From: Bin87 sp965208015
Lineage (GTDB): Bacteria > Chloroflexota > Dehalococcoidia > Lucifugimonadales > UBA3495
Direction of reading: 5' to 3'
Assembly (NCBI GenBank): GCA_965208015.1
Contig: OZ242309.1
Coordinates: 186,001 to 250,000, forward strand
Length of the DNA stretch: 64,000 bases
Of this stretch, positions 8,166-16,818 are shown one piece after another; positions within the stretch are counted from its first letter, which is position 1; the number at the start of each line of letters is the position of its first letter. The notes below the pieces were generated by a model. The model saw only the letters and a list, made by a program, of their open reading frames with translations. It was not told where the DNA came from and made no database searches. A program made the translations under genes and the position numbers.

Positions 8166-9605
8166 ATGACCTCTCGACATGCCGCCGACGAAATCGTCTT
8201 TCTCTCCGCCGAAGCAACCTCAGCCGCCATCCGCAACGGCGATTTCACCGCCACCGACGCGGTCAACGCCTACCTGCGTCGCATCGACGCCATCGACAGC
8301 GACATCAAGTCCTACATCACCGTGTGCCGCGAGGAGGCCCTGGGAGCCGCCGCGGACGTGGATGACGCCCTCCGTCGCGGCGACGAATCCGCCGTCGGTG
8401 GCGCTCTCTTTGGTGTGCCCATGGCCATCAAGGACCAGTTCAACACCGCGGGCATTCTCACCAGTAACGGCTCCCGCGCCTACGCGGACAACGTGCCGTC
8501 CGAGGACGCGACGGTGGTCACTCGCCTCAAGTCAGCCGGCGCCATCCTGCTGGGCAAGCTCAACCTCAGCGAGCTGGCCATGGGCGGCACCGCGGATCCA
8601 CCTTACGGCACACCTCACAACCCGTGGCGTCACGGCCATACCCCCGGCGAGTCCAGCAGCGGGTCCGGCGCGGCGCTGGCGGCCCATCTCTGCGCTGCGT
8701 CTGTTGGCGAGGACACCGGCGGCAGCGGACGCGGGCCGGCGTCCTACTGCAACGCCGTGGGCCTGCGCCCCACCTTCACCCGCATCAGCCGGCATGGCAT
8801 CACGCCCATGTGCTGGTTCATGGACGCCGCCTCCCCCATGACCAAAACCGTTGAGGACTGCGCATCGGTCCTGGGCGCCGTGGCCGGATACGACCCCAGA
8901 GATCCCACGACGAGCCGCCGCCCGGTGCCCGACTATCGAGGGATGCTCGACGGCGATATCCGGGGAATGCGCATCGGCCGGATGACGGAGTTGTGCAACT
9001 CGCCCGACATGCACGACGACGTGCGGCATGCCACTGATGCTGTGCTGGACACCCTGGCCGGCCTGGGCGCCGAAGTGATCGACGTTTCCCTGACGCTTAC
9101 CGAGATCGCCGGCGCGATTTTCGTCGGCATCGCCGATACCGAGGGGGCCGGCGCCCGCGACGGGCTGATGCGACGCTCCCCCGAACTGCTGGACCGGGCA
9201 TCGCGTACTCGCTTGCAGAGCGCCTCCCTGGTGCCGTCCAAGGTGCAGAACCGGGCCATGAAGGCCCGCGTGCTGCTCCGGCAGCAGTTCGAGAATGCCT
9301 TCCAGCAGGTGGACGTGTTGGTTTCTCCCACCGCTCCGTATCCGGCGCCCCGCCACGATGCCCTGACTGCGCCCTTCGAGTCAGCGGATGACGTGCGTCA
9401 GCGGTTCTTCTTCCGCCGATCCTACACGGGTTGCTATCCATTGGCCGGAATGCCCGCGGTGTCGATCCCCGGCGGGTTCACCGAGGACGGACTGCCCATC
9501 GGGGTGCAACTGGGAGGCGGCCCCTTCGCCGAGGGAACCATACTGCGGGCCGCCTACGCGTACCAGGAAGCCACCGACTGGCACACGCGGCGCGCGCCAG
9601 TCTAG
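8166..9605 (+). CDS. Amidase signature family hydrolase
   Basis: A 479-residue amidase-signature enzyme that hydrolyses or transamidates an amide. The Ser-cisSer-Lys triad is visible: K89 in AIKDQF, the serine-rich GESSSGSG loop at 161-168, and the nucleophile S187 in GEDTGGSGRGPA. The canonical GGSSGGS is altered to GESSSGS. I use the ATG at 8166 (MTSRHAADE), preceded by GGAG nine bases upstream, rather than a GTG at 8139. With the AtzG-like subunit just upstream, it is more likely a dedicated small-molecule amidase, such as a biuret-hydrolase-like enzyme, than GatA. No gatB occurs in the window. The substrate is unknown. Confidence 0.9.
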   Translation: MTSRHAADEIVFLSAEATSAAIRNGDFTATDAVNAYLRRIDAIDSDIKSYITVCREEALGAAADVDDALRRGDESAVGGALFGVPMAIKDQFNTAGILTSNGSRAYADNVPSEDATVVTRLKSAGAILLGKLNLSELAMGGTADPPYGTPHNPWRHGHTPGESSSGSGAALAAHLCAASVGEDTGGSGRGPASYCNAVGLRPTFTRISRHGITPMCWFMDAASPMTKTVEDCASVLGAVAGYDPRDPTTSRRPVPDYRGMLDGDIRGMRIGRMTELCNSPDMHDDVRHATDAVLDTLAGLGAEVIDVSLTLTEIAGAIFVGIADTEGAGARDGLMRRSPELLDRASRTRLQSASLVPSKVQNRAMKARVLLRQQFENAFQQVDVLVSPTAPYPAPRHDALTAPFESADDVRQRFFFRRSYTGCYPLAGMPAVSIPGGFTEDGLPIGVQLGGGPFAEGTILRAAYAYQEATDWHTRRAPV

Positions 9606-9630
9606 CCGGTCCGGCCTCCTGGGTTGTCGG

Positions 9631-10362
9631 CTAGGTCCGGAAGGTCACCCTGCGGAACGCCTCGGCCAGCGTCAGGCCGCTGAAATCCTCGTCGGGATAT
9701 TCGTTGCCGGCTTCGGCAGCCTCTTTCGCCCGTGCTCGCACGAATCCTTCCAGTTGTTCCCGGGAGCGCTCGCGAGCCTGGGTGCGGTGAGCCATCACCG
9801 CATCCATCTTGGCGTCGAAATCGGCGGCAATGTCCACGAAGGTGTTGGGGTTTTCCGATCCCCAGAACATGACCGCTGCGGTTTTGTGCGGCTCGATCCC
9901 TTCGTTGGCGAACAGTTCCCCGAAGTGCAGGTGGTCCCGAGCGTACGGGAACACCGCGTCCAGTGTCACCTGACCGGCGATCCGGTGGTCCCGGTGCCAC
10001 TGCATGTTGCGCCGGTAGGGCTCGGTCGTCAGCACGACATCGGGCTTGACCATGCGTATCTGCCGGACCAAATCCCTCCGGAAATCTGACGTATCTTCCA
10101 GTTCGCCGTCCGTCCGGCCCAGCATCACCACGTTCTTCACGCCCAGGATGTCCGCGGCGGCCAGTTGCTCCCGACCGCGGGCGGCGGCCAATTCCGTGGG
10201 ATCAACCTCGGGATCATCCGTGCCCTTGCTGCCATCGGTGCAGAGGACGTAATGGACTTCAGAACCCCCGCGCACCCAGCGGGCTATGGTGCCGCCGGCC
10301 CACACCTCAGCGTCATCGGGATGTGGAATGACCACCAGGGCGCGTTCAGGTGTGTAGTCCAT
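9631..10362 (-). CDS. PIG-L/LmbE family N-acetylglucosaminyl deacetylase-like protein
   Basis: A 243-residue zinc-dependent deacetylase of the LmbE/PIG-L family. The zinc and catalytic motif PHPDDAE is at residues 13-19, and the second metal histidine lies in HRDH at 123-126. Family members remove N-acetyl from GlcNAc-containing substrates in mycothiol (MshB), bacillithiol (BshB) or GPI-anchor synthesis, or from chitooligosaccharides. It is the last gene of a minus-strand run that also holds a GT4 glycosyltransferase resembling MshA. This raises the possibility that the two act on the same glycoside, but no ligase of the MshC/BshC type is present. The family assignment is firm and the substrate is unknown. 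Confidence 0.9.
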   Translation of the reverse strand: MDYTPERALVVIPHPDDAEVWAGGTIARWVRGGSEVHYVLCTDGSKGTDDPEVDPTELAAARGREQLAAADILGVKNVVMLGRTDGELEDTSDFRRDLVRQIRMVKPDVVLTTEPYRRNMQWHRDHRIAGQVTLDAVFPYARDHLHFGELFANEGIEPHKTAAVMFWGSENPNTFVDIAADFDAKMDAVMAHRTQARERSREQLEGFVRARAKEAAEAGNEYPDEDFSGLTLAEAFRRVTFRT

Positions 10363-10454
10363 GGAATGTGATCCTCCCGTTGAAGTTCTTTCGCCCAGTG
10401 CGTGCCCGGGAAATCTTGCGAACGGCCGTGGCCCGGGCGGTCGCCGTCAGCTCG

Positions 10455-11303
10455 TTAATCCTGGATGCCCGTGACCACCGGAGCCGATTCTTGCACGCGA
10501 GGCGGGAGCGCGTCCGGTACCGGCTCTGCGTCTTTTTCGCAACCCCACAGCCAGTGCAGGTCGGGAGTTGGATGCTTGGCGCCGTTCAGTGAAACCCGGT
10601 CCGTGATGATTTCGCCGGCCAGTATCCCGCCCGAGATGATGATGCGCATGGCTTCGTCCACTGTGATGTCGGTGGGCGTTACCTTGCTGGATGCGGCCAC
10701 TACCAGGTAGCCGGACGATGGCACGGGAGTAGTGGGCACGTAAATGGACAAATAATCCTCCACGCCGTCCAGCTTGCCCAGGTTCGACGTGATCAGCCCA
10801 ATGGACAACACTCCGAGGCGCGGGAACTCCATAAGCACCACGCCCCGGTATTCCTGCTGCTGGGTGTCCGACAGAAAGTCGATCCCCACCCGCGTCGTGT
10901 TGTACACCGCGCCGACTACCGGAATCCGCCCGATCAGATCGTGAATCTGGTTGATCAAAAACTTTGCCACTGCCCAACTGATGAGCAGTCCGACGATGTA
11001 GATCACCACCAGCACTGCGGCTACCCCCACCAGGTCGGTCCAGTCGAACCCACCCGTCTTGGGAATGTTCAGCCCGCGTACGAACGGCTCCAGCAGCGAA
11101 GCCAACACGTCGTAGAAAAACTTGAAAACGAAGTAGGTCACCAAAACCGGCAGGAACACCAGCAGGCCGGCGACCATGCGGCCTTCCAGATGCCGTATCG
11201 CCGACCCGAACGGTCTGCGGCGTCGCGGTTTCCCTTCCCCGTACCCGGGGTAATTAGGGAATCCGAATTCGTTCGGCGCCAGTCGACTGCGACGTGGCTC
11301 CAT
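10455..11303 (-). CDS. DUF502 family integral membrane protein
   Basis: A 282-residue protein of the DUF502 family. After a basic N-terminus (residues 1-40), two hydrophobic segments follow, roughly 43-70 and 88-112, around MVAGLLVFLPVLVTYFVFKF and VVIYIVGLLISWAV. The conserved core IGRIPVVGAVYNTTR and the EYRGVVLMEFPRLGV strand identify the family; the C-terminal part is soluble. The ATG overlaps the TGA stop of the upstream glycosyltransferase by one base (TGATG), a sign of translational coupling. The frame continues upstream through that gene but is not coding there. The function is unknown; plant relatives (COV proteins) affect membrane trafficking. Confidence 0.88.
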   Translation of the reverse strand: MEPRRSRLAPNEFGFPNYPGYGEGKPRRRRPFGSAIRHLEGRMVAGLLVFLPVLVTYFVFKFFYDVLASLLEPFVRGLNIPKTGGFDWTDLVGVAAVLVVIYIVGLLISWAVAKFLINQIHDLIGRIPVVGAVYNTTRVGIDFLSDTQQQEYRGVVLMEFPRLGVLSIGLITSNLGKLDGVEDYLSIYVPTTPVPSSGYLVVAASSKVTPTDITVDEAMRIIISGGILAGEIITDRVSLNGAKHPTPDLHWLWGCEKDAEPVPDALPPRVQESAPVVTGIQD

Positions 11304-12541
11304 CAGCGGACCGTTCCCGGATCGTTTCCGGCCGACCCAAGGCGTCCGTAAAGCGCCAGCAGACGACCCGCCACCTGGTCCCAGCTCAGGGTTTCCGCCC
11401 GGTTCCGAGCGGCACGACCCATGCTGTCCCGCAGGTCCTCGTTGGCCATGATCATTTCCAGTGACTGCGCGAAAGCTTCGGGACAACGCCAGGATTTCAG
11501 GTAGCCGGTCCGGCCGTGCTGGACGATTGTGGAGAGACCGCCGACGCGGGTGGCCACTACCGGAGTCCCGCAGGCCATGCTCTCCAGCGCGGCCAGGCCG
11601 AAACTCTCGTAGAACGACGGGACGACGCACACGTCCGCGGCGGAGTAATAAAGCGCCAGCCGTTCCTGGGGCACCCGGCCCACGAATTCCACCGTGTTTC
11701 CCAGCTGCAGTTCGTCTGAAAGCTGGTGCAGTCGCTCCAGCTCTCCACTCCCGTCGGCGTCGGAGCCGACCACCAGGACCTGGACGCCCTCTTCTGACTC
11801 CAGCGACGCTGCGGCGTGAAGCAGCAGGTCGGCGCCCTTCAGAGGCTCGATTCGGCCCACGTACAGCATTACCTTGTGCCCGTTCAGGCCCAGTTCGCGG
11901 CGGGCTTCCGTCCGTCCCATGGGCCGAAAACGGCTCAAATCGACACCGCACGGTATCAGCGATACCCGGTTTCTGTCGGCGCCGTAAAGCCGCACCATTG
12001 CGTCCCGTTCGTGCGGGCTGAACGCCACGACGCAATCTGCTTCTGCGATGATCCGCTCTTCCGTTTCCTGGCGCACCGCCGGCTCTTGCTCGCCGGAACG
12101 TGACTGCAACTTGATGCGCGACAGGGTGTGAAAGGTCACGACCTGGGGCGTGCCGGTGGCAGCCGCCAAGCGCGAGCCGGCCCAGCCACTCAACCAGTAA
12201 TGCGAATGTATTGCCAGGTATCGACGGTTGTTGCGCTGCTGGTATTCCCCCACCCCGGCCACAAATTCATCCAGGTAGTTGGACAAATCCCGCAGCGGCG
12301 AATCGTGAGGTCCGGCCGGTACGTGAACGTAGTTAACCCCGTCGCTCTCCGCTTCGCCTCCGTCGCATTGGTAATCATGCTCCCGCGTGAAAACGTCAAC
12401 CGTCACGCCCCGGTTCGCCATTGCCTTGGCAAGTTCGCGCACGTGCACGTTCATCCCGCCCGCCTTCCCTTGTCCCGGCGCGGCCAGCGGACAGGTGTGG
12501 TAGGAGATCAGAGCGACCCGGGATGTACAGTCGGATATCAA
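11303..12541 (-). CDS. Glycosyltransferase family 4 (MshA-like)
   Basis: A 412-residue GT-B fold, retaining GT4 glycosyltransferase. The N-terminal acceptor loop GQGKAGGMNVHV (residues 23-34) is the form seen in MshA and sucrose-phosphate-synthase-like enzymes. The donor site shows ESFGLAALE, the EX7E nucleotide-sugar motif, followed by ACGTPVVATRVGG. The substrate may be inositol phosphate plus UDP-GlcNAc, as in MshA, or a lipid or sugar acceptor; sequence alone does not decide. Downstream the stop overlaps the DUF502 start, and an LmbE deacetylase follows two genes later. An acyltransferase lies 96 bases upstream. Cytoplasmic or peripheral membrane enzyme. Confidence 0.9.
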   Translation of the reverse strand: MISDCTSRVALISYHTCPLAAPGQGKAGGMNVHVRELAKAMANRGVTVDVFTREHDYQCDGGEAESDGVNYVHVPAGPHDSPLRDLSNYLDEFVAGVGEYQQRNNRRYLAIHSHYWLSGWAGSRLAAATGTPQVVTFHTLSRIKLQSRSGEQEPAVRQETEERIIAEADCVVAFSPHERDAMVRLYGADRNRVSLIPCGVDLSRFRPMGRTEARRELGLNGHKVMLYVGRIEPLKGADLLLHAAASLESEEGVQVLVVGSDADGSGELERLHQLSDELQLGNTVEFVGRVPQERLALYYSAADVCVVPSFYESFGLAALESMACGTPVVATRVGGLSTIVQHGRTGYLKSWRCPEAFAQSLEMIMANEDLRDSMGRAARNRAETLSWDQVAGRLLALYGRLGSAGNDPGTVR

Positions 12542-12637
12542 GGCAAGACGCTCCTGCGGCGGTCGACACGCACAGACTTGAAAGGCGCAATCAGGATGGT
12601 TCGAATTTTAGCGGTAAAGTGTTTCTGTTCCGTGTCG

Positions 12638-13654
12638 TTAGCCGCTGCCCCCGCCGAGCGCATCGGTGCGCTGGAGCGTGATGCGGTAAAGATGATGGTC
12701 CCGACCGCCAAGGCGGTATTTGTAGGGTTCGTTCCCTCGCAGAAAGTCAAAGTATCGATAGCCGCGTTCCAGCGCGTCGCGCAGGCATAGCGCGTGCAGC
12801 AACAGACCGACACTGTAGTAGCGATACTCCGTGTCGTGTCCGCTGTTGTACAGCATCCTCACGCCGTCGTAATCCAGGCAAAGCGAGGCGGCCACGGGTT
12901 TGTCGTCCATCTCCATGAAGAAGAGCCGCAGAACTCCCTGGGCTGCTGTGGTGGCAATGAGCTTACGGAAGAAATCTTCCCGGTCAGCGGTGAGGAACTC
13001 GGCCTTTGCCGGGTCGCTGCTCCGCATCAGCTCCAGGAAGGTGTCTGTCCTGGCGCTGGCCTCGCCGGGATCCGAGACGCAGAACCAGCGCCAGTTCTCA
13101 TGGCCTTCCAGCCGGCGCAGCTTTCGGCGCAGTTCGTGCCGGTCCTTTTTGCTCAACCCGGCCAGATAGTCATCCCAGGTGGCCGGCAGGTCGATGCGCG
13201 GCGCGACGTCTTCCTCGGCAATGTCGACCGCATACCCGCGTTCCCGCGCCAGGTCGGGTAGCATCGCCAACGTTGGAGAGTCTTCACCCACTGAGTAAAG
13301 GTCCAGTTGCCGGCCGCCGCCGGAGTCGATCTCGTCCAACAGGGCCGGGAAGAACGCCGGCTCCGCGCCGCGGGCGATGACGAAGTCGTTGTAGTCGAAG
13401 GTGTCGCTGTTGCCGACGAAGGAAAAATTGTCGCCGCAGCGCGACAGCGATGCCAGGGCCGTCAGTTGCCCCGCCGCATCCGTCAGGTAAAACCCGGCCA
13501 GAGAGCGGCCGTTTTGGAAGGCGCTCCACCACAGCTCCTGCCAGGTGGGCGTGATGTACAGGTTGTTGACCACCGACCGACCCAGCAGATCCTGCCATTG
13601 CTGACGGACTTCCTCAAAGGAGGTGATCGGGGTTGCTGATTGGGCGGTAGTCAT
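12638..13654 (-). CDS. FemAB/CelD-like GNAT acyltransferase
   Basis: A 338-residue protein of the BcsL/CelD-FemAB-like acetyltransferase group. The N-terminal half has the typical W-x-x-L...P-x-W-Q-x-L-W-W start (TPTWQELWWSAF). The C-terminal GNAT_6 domain shows FFMEMDDKPVAASLCLDY and a Y-x-S-x-G-x-x-L-L motif (YYSVGLLLHALCLRDALE), ending in FDFLRGNEPYKYRLG. Relatives act in cell-envelope polysaccharide or peptidoglycan modification. The start is the ATG at 13654; upstream in-frame sequence belongs to folE read in another frame. It lies 14 bases after folE and 96 bases before the GT4 gene, so it may share a transcript with envelope-related genes. Confidence 0.82.
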   Translation of the reverse strand: MTTAQSATPITSFEEVRQQWQDLLGRSVVNNLYITPTWQELWWSAFQNGRSLAGFYLTDAAGQLTALASLSRCGDNFSFVGNSDTFDYNDFVIARGAEPAFFPALLDEIDSGGGRQLDLYSVGEDSPTLAMLPDLARERGYAVDIAEEDVAPRIDLPATWDDYLAGLSKKDRHELRRKLRRLEGHENWRWFCVSDPGEASARTDTFLELMRSSDPAKAEFLTADREDFFRKLIATTAAQGVLRLFFMEMDDKPVAASLCLDYDGVRMLYNSGHDTEYRYYSVGLLLHALCLRDALERGYRYFDFLRGNEPYKYRLGGRDHHLYRITLQRTDALGGGSG

Positions 13655-13668
13655 GGAAAGTGCGCCGC

Positions 13669-14271
13669 CTACATTCGGCCGTCCATCAGGTTCAGCAATT
13701 CGCTCGCGGAATATGACGGCGCGGCGCCATTGCTTACGTTCCCTTGCCCGCGCCGTATCGCGGTCGTCACCACGCGATGGCCCGGTTTTTGGATTCCCCG
13801 CATGGACATGCACAAATGCTCCGCTTCCACGCGACACGCCACTGCCAGCGGCTGCACCCGCGACATGACGGCGTCGGCCAGTTGCGCGGTGAGACGCTCC
13901 TGCACCTGCAAGCGCCGCGCCGTGGTCTCCAGCGCCCGGCCAATCTTGCTGATCCCGGCGATGTGCCGGTCGGGTATGTAGACCAGGCTGGCTCGCCCGA
14001 AAAAGGGCAGCAAGTGGTGTTCGCACATCGAGTAGAAGGGCAGGTCTGCCACCAGCACCGGGTCGTGGGTCACGTCTTCGGAAAAAATCGCGTCAATCTC
14101 TGCTGCCGGATCCGTTCCCACCCCGGAGAACAACTCCGCGTACATTTCCGCCACGCGCTCCGGCGTTCGCCACAGGCCCTCGCGTCCGCTGTCCTCGTCA
14201 ATGTACTTGAGGATGGCGCCCACCGCGACCTCAACGGCCGCCAGGTTCATTTTGGGTCCGGCAACGGTCAT
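13669..14271 (-). CDS. folE: GTP cyclohydrolase I
   Basis: Converts GTP to 7,8-dihydroneopterin triphosphate, the first step to tetrahydrofolate. The 200-residue protein shows the zinc ligands C83 and H86 in CEHHLLPF and C154 in HLCMSMRG. The GTP-binding HIAGISKIGR and the terminal ATTAIRRGQG-like strand (VVTTAIRRG) are conserved. The ATG at 14271 overlaps the thrC stop (ATGA), indicating coupling. A second in-frame ATG follows seven codons later. Folate supply fits with fhs elsewhere in the window, although no other folate biosynthesis genes are adjacent. Confidence 0.94.
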   Translation of the reverse strand: MTVAGPKMNLAAVEVAVGAILKYIDEDSGREGLWRTPERVAEMYAELFSGVGTDPAAEIDAIFSEDVTHDPVLVADLPFYSMCEHHLLPFFGRASLVYIPDRHIAGISKIGRALETTARRLQVQERLTAQLADAVMSRVQPLAVACRVEAEHLCMSMRGIQKPGHRVVTTAIRRGQGNVSNGAAPSYSASELLNLMDGRM

Positions 14272-15335
14272 CTGGCGGGCAGCGTCTCCATTATGGCGTT
14301 CTCGATGGCCTCCAGGTTGGGCTTCACTTCCACCGTGTCGGCTTGGGCGCTGCTTACCGCCATGTCTGGGTCCTTCAGGCCGCTGCCGGTGATGATGCAC
14401 ACTACTCGTTTCCCGGTCAGGTCCAAACCATTGCGGCTCATCTTGAGCAGCCCGGCCACGGATGCGGCTGAAGCAGGCTCGCCGAATATCCCCTCGCGCG
14501 ATGCCAGCAGGCGGTACGCCTCGAGAATCTCGTCGTCGCTCACCGCGTCGATGACGCCACCGGACTGGTCCCGCGCGCGCTCGGCGAATTTCCAGCTCGC
14601 CGGATTGCCGATGCGTATCGCCGACGCGATGGTCTGCGGAAACGGCACCGGCTCGCCGCGCACGATGGGCGCCGCGCCCTCCGCCTGGAAACCCATCATC
14701 CTGGGCAGAACGTCGTTTCGCCCCAACTGGTGGTATTCGACGAAACCGCGCCAATATGCCGTGATGTTGCCCGCGTTGCCCACCGGAATGAACAGGTAGT
14801 CCGGCGCGTCTTCCAGCACGTCCGATATCTCGAATGCAGCGGTCTTCTGGCCCTCGATGCGGTGCTGGTTTACCGAGTTCACCAGCGTGATCGGGTTAGT
14901 CTTCGTAAATTCCCGAACCAGCGCCAGAGCCGCGTCGAAGTTGCCGTCCACCAGCAGGATCCTTGCTCCGTACGCCATGGCTTGCGCCAGCTTGCCCAAC
15001 GCCACTTCGCCCTTGGGGATCAGAACCCACGCGGCCAGGTTGCAGTAGGCGGCGTAGGCTGCGGCCGACGCGCTGGTGTTGCCCGTGGAGGCGCACATCA
15101 CGCCGACGCTGCGCTCTTCCAGCGCTTTGGCCATGGCTACCACCATGCCCCGGTCCTTGAACGATCCCGTCGGGTTGCAACCCTCCAGTTTGAAGTACAG
15201 GTTGGGGCAACCGAGCTCCGGCCCAAGTTGCCGCGACCGCACCAGCGGCGTGTCGCCCTCACCCATCGAGAAGATGGGTGTCTCTTCGTTGACCGGCAGC
15301 AGGTCCCGGTACTGTTGTAATACGCCTACGCCCAT
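14268..15335 (-). CDS. thrC: Threonine synthase
   Basis: PLP enzyme converting O-phosphohomoserine to threonine; 355 residues. The Schiff-base lysine is K60 in NPTGSFKDRG, the asparagine loop is STGNTSASAAAYA, and the phosphate-binding loop is VGNAGNITAYW. The short form without an N-terminal extension is typical of the fold-type II enzymes of Gram-positive and thermophilic bacteria. It lies 80 bases downstream of homoserine dehydrogenase and overlaps folE by four bases. The hom-thrC pair gives the threonine branch from homoserine; thrB (homoserine kinase) is not in the window. Confidence 0.95.
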   Translation of the reverse strand: MGVGVLQQYRDLLPVNEETPIFSMGEGDTPLVRSRQLGPELGCPNLYFKLEGCNPTGSFKDRGMVVAMAKALEERSVGVMCASTGNTSASAAAYAAYCNLAAWVLIPKGEVALGKLAQAMAYGARILLVDGNFDAALALVREFTKTNPITLVNSVNQHRIEGQKTAAFEISDVLEDAPDYLFIPVGNAGNITAYWRGFVEYHQLGRNDVLPRMMGFQAEGAAPIVRGEPVPFPQTIASAIRIGNPASWKFAERARDQSGGVIDAVSDDEILEAYRLLASREGIFGEPASAASVAGLLKMSRNGLDLTGKRVVCIITGSGLKDPDMAVSSAQADTVEVKPNLEAIENAIMETLPAR

Positions 15336-15415
15336 TTCTACCGGGTCTGGCAGGGTAGTGCCACGGTTGCGCCTGGTTGTTGGGGTCGATGCGTCGGGTT
15401 TCTGTTGGGGGTCGT

Positions 15416-16735
15416 TTACTGTTCGATGCGGATCAGATTGTCGACGCTCACCACCACGCCCAGTTGCGCCACCGCTGTCAGCGCAGTTTGCACGTCGGCC
15501 TCCCGGGAAGGATAAGTGGTGATGACCAGTTGGGCGGTGCCGCTGCCCGGGTCGGTATCCTTCTGGATCACGGTGGCGATGGAGATGTTGCCGTCACCCA
15601 GGAGCCGCGCTATCTGCGCCAGCACGCCGGCCTGGTCGGCGCACGTCAGTCGCAGGTAGTACGCGCTGGACAGCTCGGCAATAGGCAGGATGGTGTCGTC
15701 CGATGCTTGGCTGCGCCCATTGGAGACCGGCAGCAGCGCCGGCGCTCCGCCGCTGTCGATGAACCTGACCACGTTCAGGATATCGCCCATCACCGCGCTG
15801 GTAGTTGCGTCACGCCCGGCACCCTGACCGTGCAGGATAATCTGACCACACAGGTCGCCGGTCACCTCCACGGCATTATACACGCCGTCAACTTTGGCCA
15901 GCAGGTGGTCTTCGGGGACCAGGGCGGGATGTACGCGGGCCTGGATGGTTCCGTTCGGCTGGGCCTCAGCGATCGCCAGGGATTTTATGGCGTAGCCCAG
16001 TTCGGCGGCGTAGCGAAAATCTTCCGGGCCCAGGCGGCTGATGCCCTCGGTATGGATCGCCCCGTGGGGTATCGATTGGTGAAAAGCCAGGCTCCCCAGG
16101 ACGGATAGCTTGTACGCGGCGTCAATGCCTTCGACGTCGTTGGTGGGATCGGCCTCGGCGTACCCCCGGCTCTGGGCTTCGGCCAGTGCCTCGGCAAATG
16201 GGGTCTGGCTGCGCGCCATCCGGGTCAGGATGTAGTTGGTGGTCCCGTTGATGATGGAACGGATCGAGCGGATGTCGTTGGCCAGCAACTGCGACATCAA
16301 GCAGCCGACGATGGGGATTCCACCGCCGGCGGATGCCTCAAACAGCAGATTGACGCTTTGGGCCTGCGCCAGGGCCAGGAGCGATGCGCCGCGTCTGGCC
16401 ATCACCTCCTTGTTGGCGGTGACCACGTGCTTGCCGCCGGCCAGGGCCCGTTCCAGGTAGTCGCCGGCCGGAGTGTCGCCGCCCATCACTTCGACTACCA
16501 GGTGGATGTCAGGGTCGGCGAGGATATCCTCCGGATTGGTGGTCAGCACTCCCGGCGGTGGTGATGGTTCCCGGGTCTTGGTTGCGTCGCGCACCAGGGC
16601 ACGCCGCAGCCGCACCGTACGCCCGGTCTTGCGTCGGATCTCGTCGGCGTTGCCCGCCAGAGCCGCAGCGACACCGCCCCCGACGGTCCCAAGACCCATC
16701 AGGCCGATGTTGATTGGTTCGGTTGCGGCGGGCAT
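15416..16735 (-). CDS. hom: Homoserine dehydrogenase with ACT domain
   Basis: NAD(P)H-dependent reduction of aspartate semialdehyde to homoserine; 439 residues. The dinucleotide-binding loop is GLGTVGGGVA near the N-terminus. The catalytic domain carries ANKEVMARRG, SAGGGIPIVG and the signature INGTTNYIL. The last 80 or so residues form an ACT domain (YYLRLTCADQAGVLAQIARL) for feedback control by threonine. The enzyme is monofunctional, with no fused aspartokinase. It is the first gene of the hom-thrC-folE run on the minus strand, with the stop 80 bases before thrC. Confidence 0.96.
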   Translation of the reverse strand: MPAATEPINIGLMGLGTVGGGVAAALAGNADEIRRKTGRTVRLRRALVRDATKTREPSPPPGVLTTNPEDILADPDIHLVVEVMGGDTPAGDYLERALAGGKHVVTANKEVMARRGASLLALAQAQSVNLLFEASAGGGIPIVGCLMSQLLANDIRSIRSIINGTTNYILTRMARSQTPFAEALAEAQSRGYAEADPTNDVEGIDAAYKLSVLGSLAFHQSIPHGAIHTEGISRLGPEDFRYAAELGYAIKSLAIAEAQPNGTIQARVHPALVPEDHLLAKVDGVYNAVEVTGDLCGQIILHGQGAGRDATTSAVMGDILNVVRFIDSGGAPALLPVSNGRSQASDDTILPIAELSSAYYLRLTCADQAGVLAQIARLLGDGNISIATVIQKDTDPGSGTAQLVITTYPSREADVQTALTAVAQLGVVVSVDNLIRIEQ

Positions 16736-16818
16736 CTGGTAATGCTGCGGTCGGGTTCGCTTGACGCTTTGCTCTAACTCAGTTCAGTGTTCGGACTTTG
16801 GGGAGCGCCCTGAGATTT

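Noticed and set aside
9631..12541. A complete mycothiol or bacillithiol pathway
   Set aside because: Only MshA-like and MshB/LmbE-like genes are present; the ligase and acetyltransferase of the pathway are not recognisable.
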